The notes below the pieces were generated by a model that worked only from the letters and a program-made list of their open reading frames with translations, did not search any database and had not been told where the DNA came from. Made by a program: the position numbers and the translations under genes. 8,445 nt of DNA, from NCBI GenBank assembly GCA_913774795.1, contig CAJYIL010000739.1, forward strand, positions 1-8,445, in the 5' to 3' direction. Origin of the DNA: Pseudobdellovibrionaceae bacterium. Its GTDB lineage: Bacteria > Bdellovibrionota > Bdellovibrionia > Bdellovibrionales > JAMPXM01. Of this stretch, positions 6,377 to 8,445 are shown piece by piece. How positions within the stretch are numbered: position 1 is the stretch's first letter; every line of letters begins with the position of its first letter.

Positions 6377-8374
6377 GTGGTTCGTTGGTACTACAGCACG
6401 AATGGAAAAGCAGAAGGACCGGTGACGGTCGACTTCTTGATCGAGCAACTGAAGGCCGGCAAATTTACGCTGGTTGACCTTGTGTTCAAAGAGGGTGAAT
6501 CAGCCTGGAAAACGTTCGGAGAGGTCCCGGAGTTCCGTGACGCGTTTCAAGCGCCTCCGCCGCTCATTCCTCCGATGCCTGAAGTGAGCGCTAAAGAGAT
6601 CGATCTCGACGAGATCTCGATTGATGATTTCACTCCAACACCGATTCTCTCCCAGACGTCGCCCGCGGCTGTTGCCGCCCCGGTCAATCGCGACGAACCT
6701 GTGCAGCAGGTCACCGAGGCCGTGCCTATTCGTTCCTCGTTCTACACGGAGCCTGTCGCTTCGCTCGTCGTACCGGAGTCAACTTCGGTAAAAGAATTCA
6801 CGAAACCCGAAGACGGTTGGCCGAGCGATTGGCGCTTGTCTTCGTCTTGGATCGTCTTGAGAAAACGCACCGACGGAAGCGGATATGATCAAGACGGCCC
6901 GTACTCGGCCGAGCACATCATCGAGATGATCGGGCAAGGTAAAATCGAGTACTCGCAGTATTGCTGGAAGCCTGGCTACACTCGCTGGTTCCGGATCGGC
7001 AACCTCCCGGAGTTCGATCGCCGAAAGCGCGATCGAGACAATGACACCGTCAACCAAATCATTCCGGTTCCCTCGATCGGCGAAGCGTTGCCTGCGCTCA
7101 CGCGCGAAGAGCTTCTAGCAAACGTGGAGCGTTTACGCCGTGAGAAAAAAGAAAAAGACAAAGCGCCCGCAGAAGCCATCACGAAGAATTTGATCGAGAC
7201 TCCACTCGATCACGTGGCTGCGCCTGCAAGGCCTGAGAAAAAGCCAATCATCGTTTCGAGTCCAAAAGAAACTTCGATTGTCCCGGCTTCGCCGACGGTC
7301 GCAGTCGCGCCGAGTGACGAGAAAACTCACGAGTCTTTCGTTCCGACGTCGACTTTCGAAGAAGCCTTGACCGAATCTGATTCTGCCCCGCAAATTCCTC
7401 CGGCTTGGCAGGCCAGCGCTATGACGAAGAAGTCCTCGCTCTCGCCAAAGGCGATGCGCTTTGGCTTGGCCGCGTTTATCGCTCTCGTCGTCGTCGGCGT
7501 GATGCTGCAAATTACAAATTCGCGAAAGCGTGAACCGGCATCGCAACAGACCTCTCCACAAGAGGCACCGAAAGCCCACAAAAAGGGAAAAGTCGGGGCG
7601 GTTGAAGCGCCTCCGCCGGCTGCTCCAACCGCCGCTCCCGAACCCGCGAAAGTTGCAACGACTCTCGAGATCGCTCCAAAAAGTCTCGAGACGGCGGCGG
7701 TTTTGACGTTTCCCGGAGATTTAAGCATCGGCGACAAGGTGACCGTGAAGTTGAAAGGCAAGACCGGCGAAATCCTTGGATTGGCGAGCTTCACAAAAAC
7801 CTTCGAAGTCGCGAAGACTCGCGCTGAAGACGCACAGCTCGATCTCGCCAAAGAGGGTGTTCCGAGGGGAACGTATTTCGTCGAAGCGCAAGCAGGAGCG
7901 GCGCAGTCCTCGACACAGATTTTCGTCGGAAAACGAGATGATGATTTTCTTCGCGATCTCGAGCGCCACATCAAGTCGATCTCACTCAGACAACAAAGTG
8001 AAAAGTCGGCGCTCCTTTATGGGTCGCAACACTTGGAGAAGTTAGCGAAGGAACTCGTGTCGAACGGGCAAGCGTTTAAGGCGGATGCGGCCAAGTGGAA
8101 AAAGGCGTATCGTGCTTGGAACGCCCAGGCGCGCGAAGCAGCGCTTCCCGTGATTGCGCTCGCAAAATCGCCTTCGAACGAAATGACCTACCCCGAGCAA
8201 ATCGCCTCGTTTCAAGCGGCTGCTGAGAAGTTATCGGCTCAAGCGAAAGAGATCGACGCGAGTGTTGCGCAGAAGCGGGATGTAGCGGCGGCACCCGAAG
8301 ATTTAGCGGCTGAATTCGGCCGCCTTCGCGAGGAGAGCGCAAAGCTCTCGGGGCGACCTCAGGCTTCAAACTAA
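6377..8374 (+). CDS. Membrane protein with two GYF_2 domains and a periplasmic region
   Basis: The 665-residue protein starts with a GYF_2-type domain (about 2-55: WYYSTNG, EGPV, LVFKEG, W44, VPEF). A second, more diverged copy lies at about 155-213 (W158, DGPYS, GKIEYSQYCWKPG, W204, LPEF). A proline-rich linker (APPPLIPPMPEV, 59-70) separates them. A charged, disordered-looking stretch (about 215-350) precedes one membrane helix at 361-379 (FGLAAFIALVVVGVMLQI), flanked by KK/K before and RKR after. Beyond it come an Ala/Pro-rich linker (~385-425), a probable beta-sandwich region (~428-517) and a helical or coiled region (~520-658). With no signal peptide, the GYF part is expected in the cytoplasm and the C-terminal part in the periplasm, though the RKR after the helix leaves topology open. 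GYF domains bind proline-rich peptides, so an adaptor role is likely. From memory, Myxococcus GltJ also combines GYF with a membrane helix; orthology is not claimed. Confidence 0.9.
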   Translation: MVRWYYSTNGKAEGPVTVDFLIEQLKAGKFTLVDLVFKEGESAWKTFGEVPEFRDAFQAPPPLIPPMPEVSAKEIDLDEISIDDFTPTPILSQTSPAAVAAPVNRDEPVQQVTEAVPIRSSFYTEPVASLVVPESTSVKEFTKPEDGWPSDWRLSSSWIVLRKRTDGSGYDQDGPYSAEHIIEMIGQGKIEYSQYCWKPGYTRWFRIGNLPEFDRRKRDRDNDTVNQIIPVPSIGEALPALTREELLANVERLRREKKEKDKAPAEAITKNLIETPLDHVAAPARPEKKPIIVSSPKETSIVPASPTVAVAPSDEKTHESFVPTSTFEEALTESDSAPQIPPAWQASAMTKKSSLSPKAMRFGLAAFIALVVVGVMLQITNSRKREPASQQTSPQEAPKAHKKGKVGAVEAPPPAAPTAAPEPAKVATTLEIAPKSLETAAVLTFPGDLSIGDKVTVKLKGKTGEILGLASFTKTFEVAKTRAEDAQLDLAKEGVPRGTYFVEAQAGAAQSSTQIFVGKRDDDFLRDLERHIKSISLRQQSEKSALLYGSQHLEKLAKELVSNGQAFKADAAKWKKAYRAWNAQAREAALPVIALAKSPSNEMTYPEQIASFQAAAEKLSAQAKEIDASVAQKRDVAAAPEDLAAEFGRLREESAKLSGRPQASN

Positions 8375-8383
8375 AAAACGAGG

Positions 8384-8445
8384 TTACTTGCAGAGTTCCC
8401 GGAAGTCTTTGCCGGCTTTAAACTTCGGGACTTGAGCGGCCGGAA
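8384..8445 (-). CDS. HU-family DNA-binding protein, C-terminal end only
   Basis: The minus strand ends with 19 codons and TAA (8386-8384) reading PAAQVPKFKAGKDFRELCK. This is the characteristic C-terminus of bacterial HU/IHF-type nucleoid proteins (P-A-x-x-V-P-x-F-K-x-G-K-x-h). HU forms dimers that bend and compact DNA. The rest of the gene is outside the window. A cysteine as the second-last residue is unusual for HU. Its stop faces the stop of the GYF gene with nine bases between and no clear terminator. The family call rests on a short but distinctive motif. Confidence 0.8.
   Translation of the reverse strand, partial: PAAQVPKFKAGKDFRELCK

Noticed and set aside
6597..6625. Overlapping GATC/TCGA palindromes
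   Set aside because: They arise from repeated Asp, Glu, Ile and Leu codons (DLDEISID) in the GYF protein linker; no independent signal seen.
7327..7974. A 215-codon antisense open frame opposite the GYF gene
   Set aside because: It is Arg/Ser/Ala-rich with no recognisable domain and lies wholly within a well-supported gene, as expected for a shadow frame in GC-rich coding DNA.
8333..8349. GAGAGC-GCAAA-GCTCTC hairpin near the GYF gene end as a terminator
   Set aside because: The stem is only 6 bp and no T-run follows in either direction, so intrinsic termination is not supported for the GYF or HU gene.
1..8445. Search for defence systems, mobile elements, CRISPR arrays, tRNAs and riboswitches
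   Set aside because: No transposase, integrase, repeat-spacer array, toxin-antitoxin pair or structured RNA could be recognised; the window reads as a stable chromosomal region.

Overview
The window looks like chromosomal DNA from a Gram-negative deltaproteobacterial-type organism, most likely Bdellovibrio-like (Bdellovibrionota). This is an inference. It rests on moderately high GC, dense gene packing, GTG and TTG starts behind recognisable Shine-Dalgarno motifs, a VKOR-DsbA fusion, a two-GYF-domain membrane protein and a short-type HU C-terminus. There are no transposases, phage genes, CRISPR arrays, tRNAs or rRNAs, and no gene-free stretch longer than about 200 bases.

Layout: (1) Bases 1-1175, minus strand: the N-terminal 391 residues of a large coiled-coil protein that runs off the left edge. 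(2) Bases 1176-1367: a divergent intergenic region with a minus-strand promoter candidate and a cluster of GGTC motifs. (3) Bases 1368-3521, plus strand: an overlapping three-gene operon. It encodes a helical protein with one C-terminal-side membrane segment, a secreted and unusually short neprilysin-like (M13-type) zinc metallopeptidase with the complete active-site set, and a small secreted two-cysteine protein. (4) Bases 3523-4692, minus strand: a VKOR-DsbA fusion for periplasmic disulfide formation. It converges on the operon with one base between stop codons, and its intrinsic terminator lies inside the last codons of the small secreted gene. (5) Bases 4737-8374, plus strand: a two-gene operon. 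It encodes a cytoplasmic ChaN/Tiki-like protein with an uncharacterised C-terminal half, then a protein with two cytoplasmic GYF_2 domains, one membrane helix and a periplasmic part. (6) Bases 8384-8445, minus strand: the last 19 codons of an HU-family DNA-binding protein.

How they may work together: the cysteine-rich secreted peptidase and its two-cysteine neighbour are natural clients for the disulfide machinery encoded next to them. The ChaN-like/GYF pair looks like a co-transcribed cytoplasmic enzyme or binding protein with a membrane-spanning adaptor. GYF domains bind proline-rich peptides, and proline-rich segments occur both in the GYF protein itself and in the N-terminus of the coiled-coil protein, so an adaptor or scaffold role is plausible but unproven. 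No defence or mobile system was recognised. The most novel-looking items are the compact M13-type peptidase operon, the ChaN-like/GYF pair and the terminator embedded in a convergent gene.
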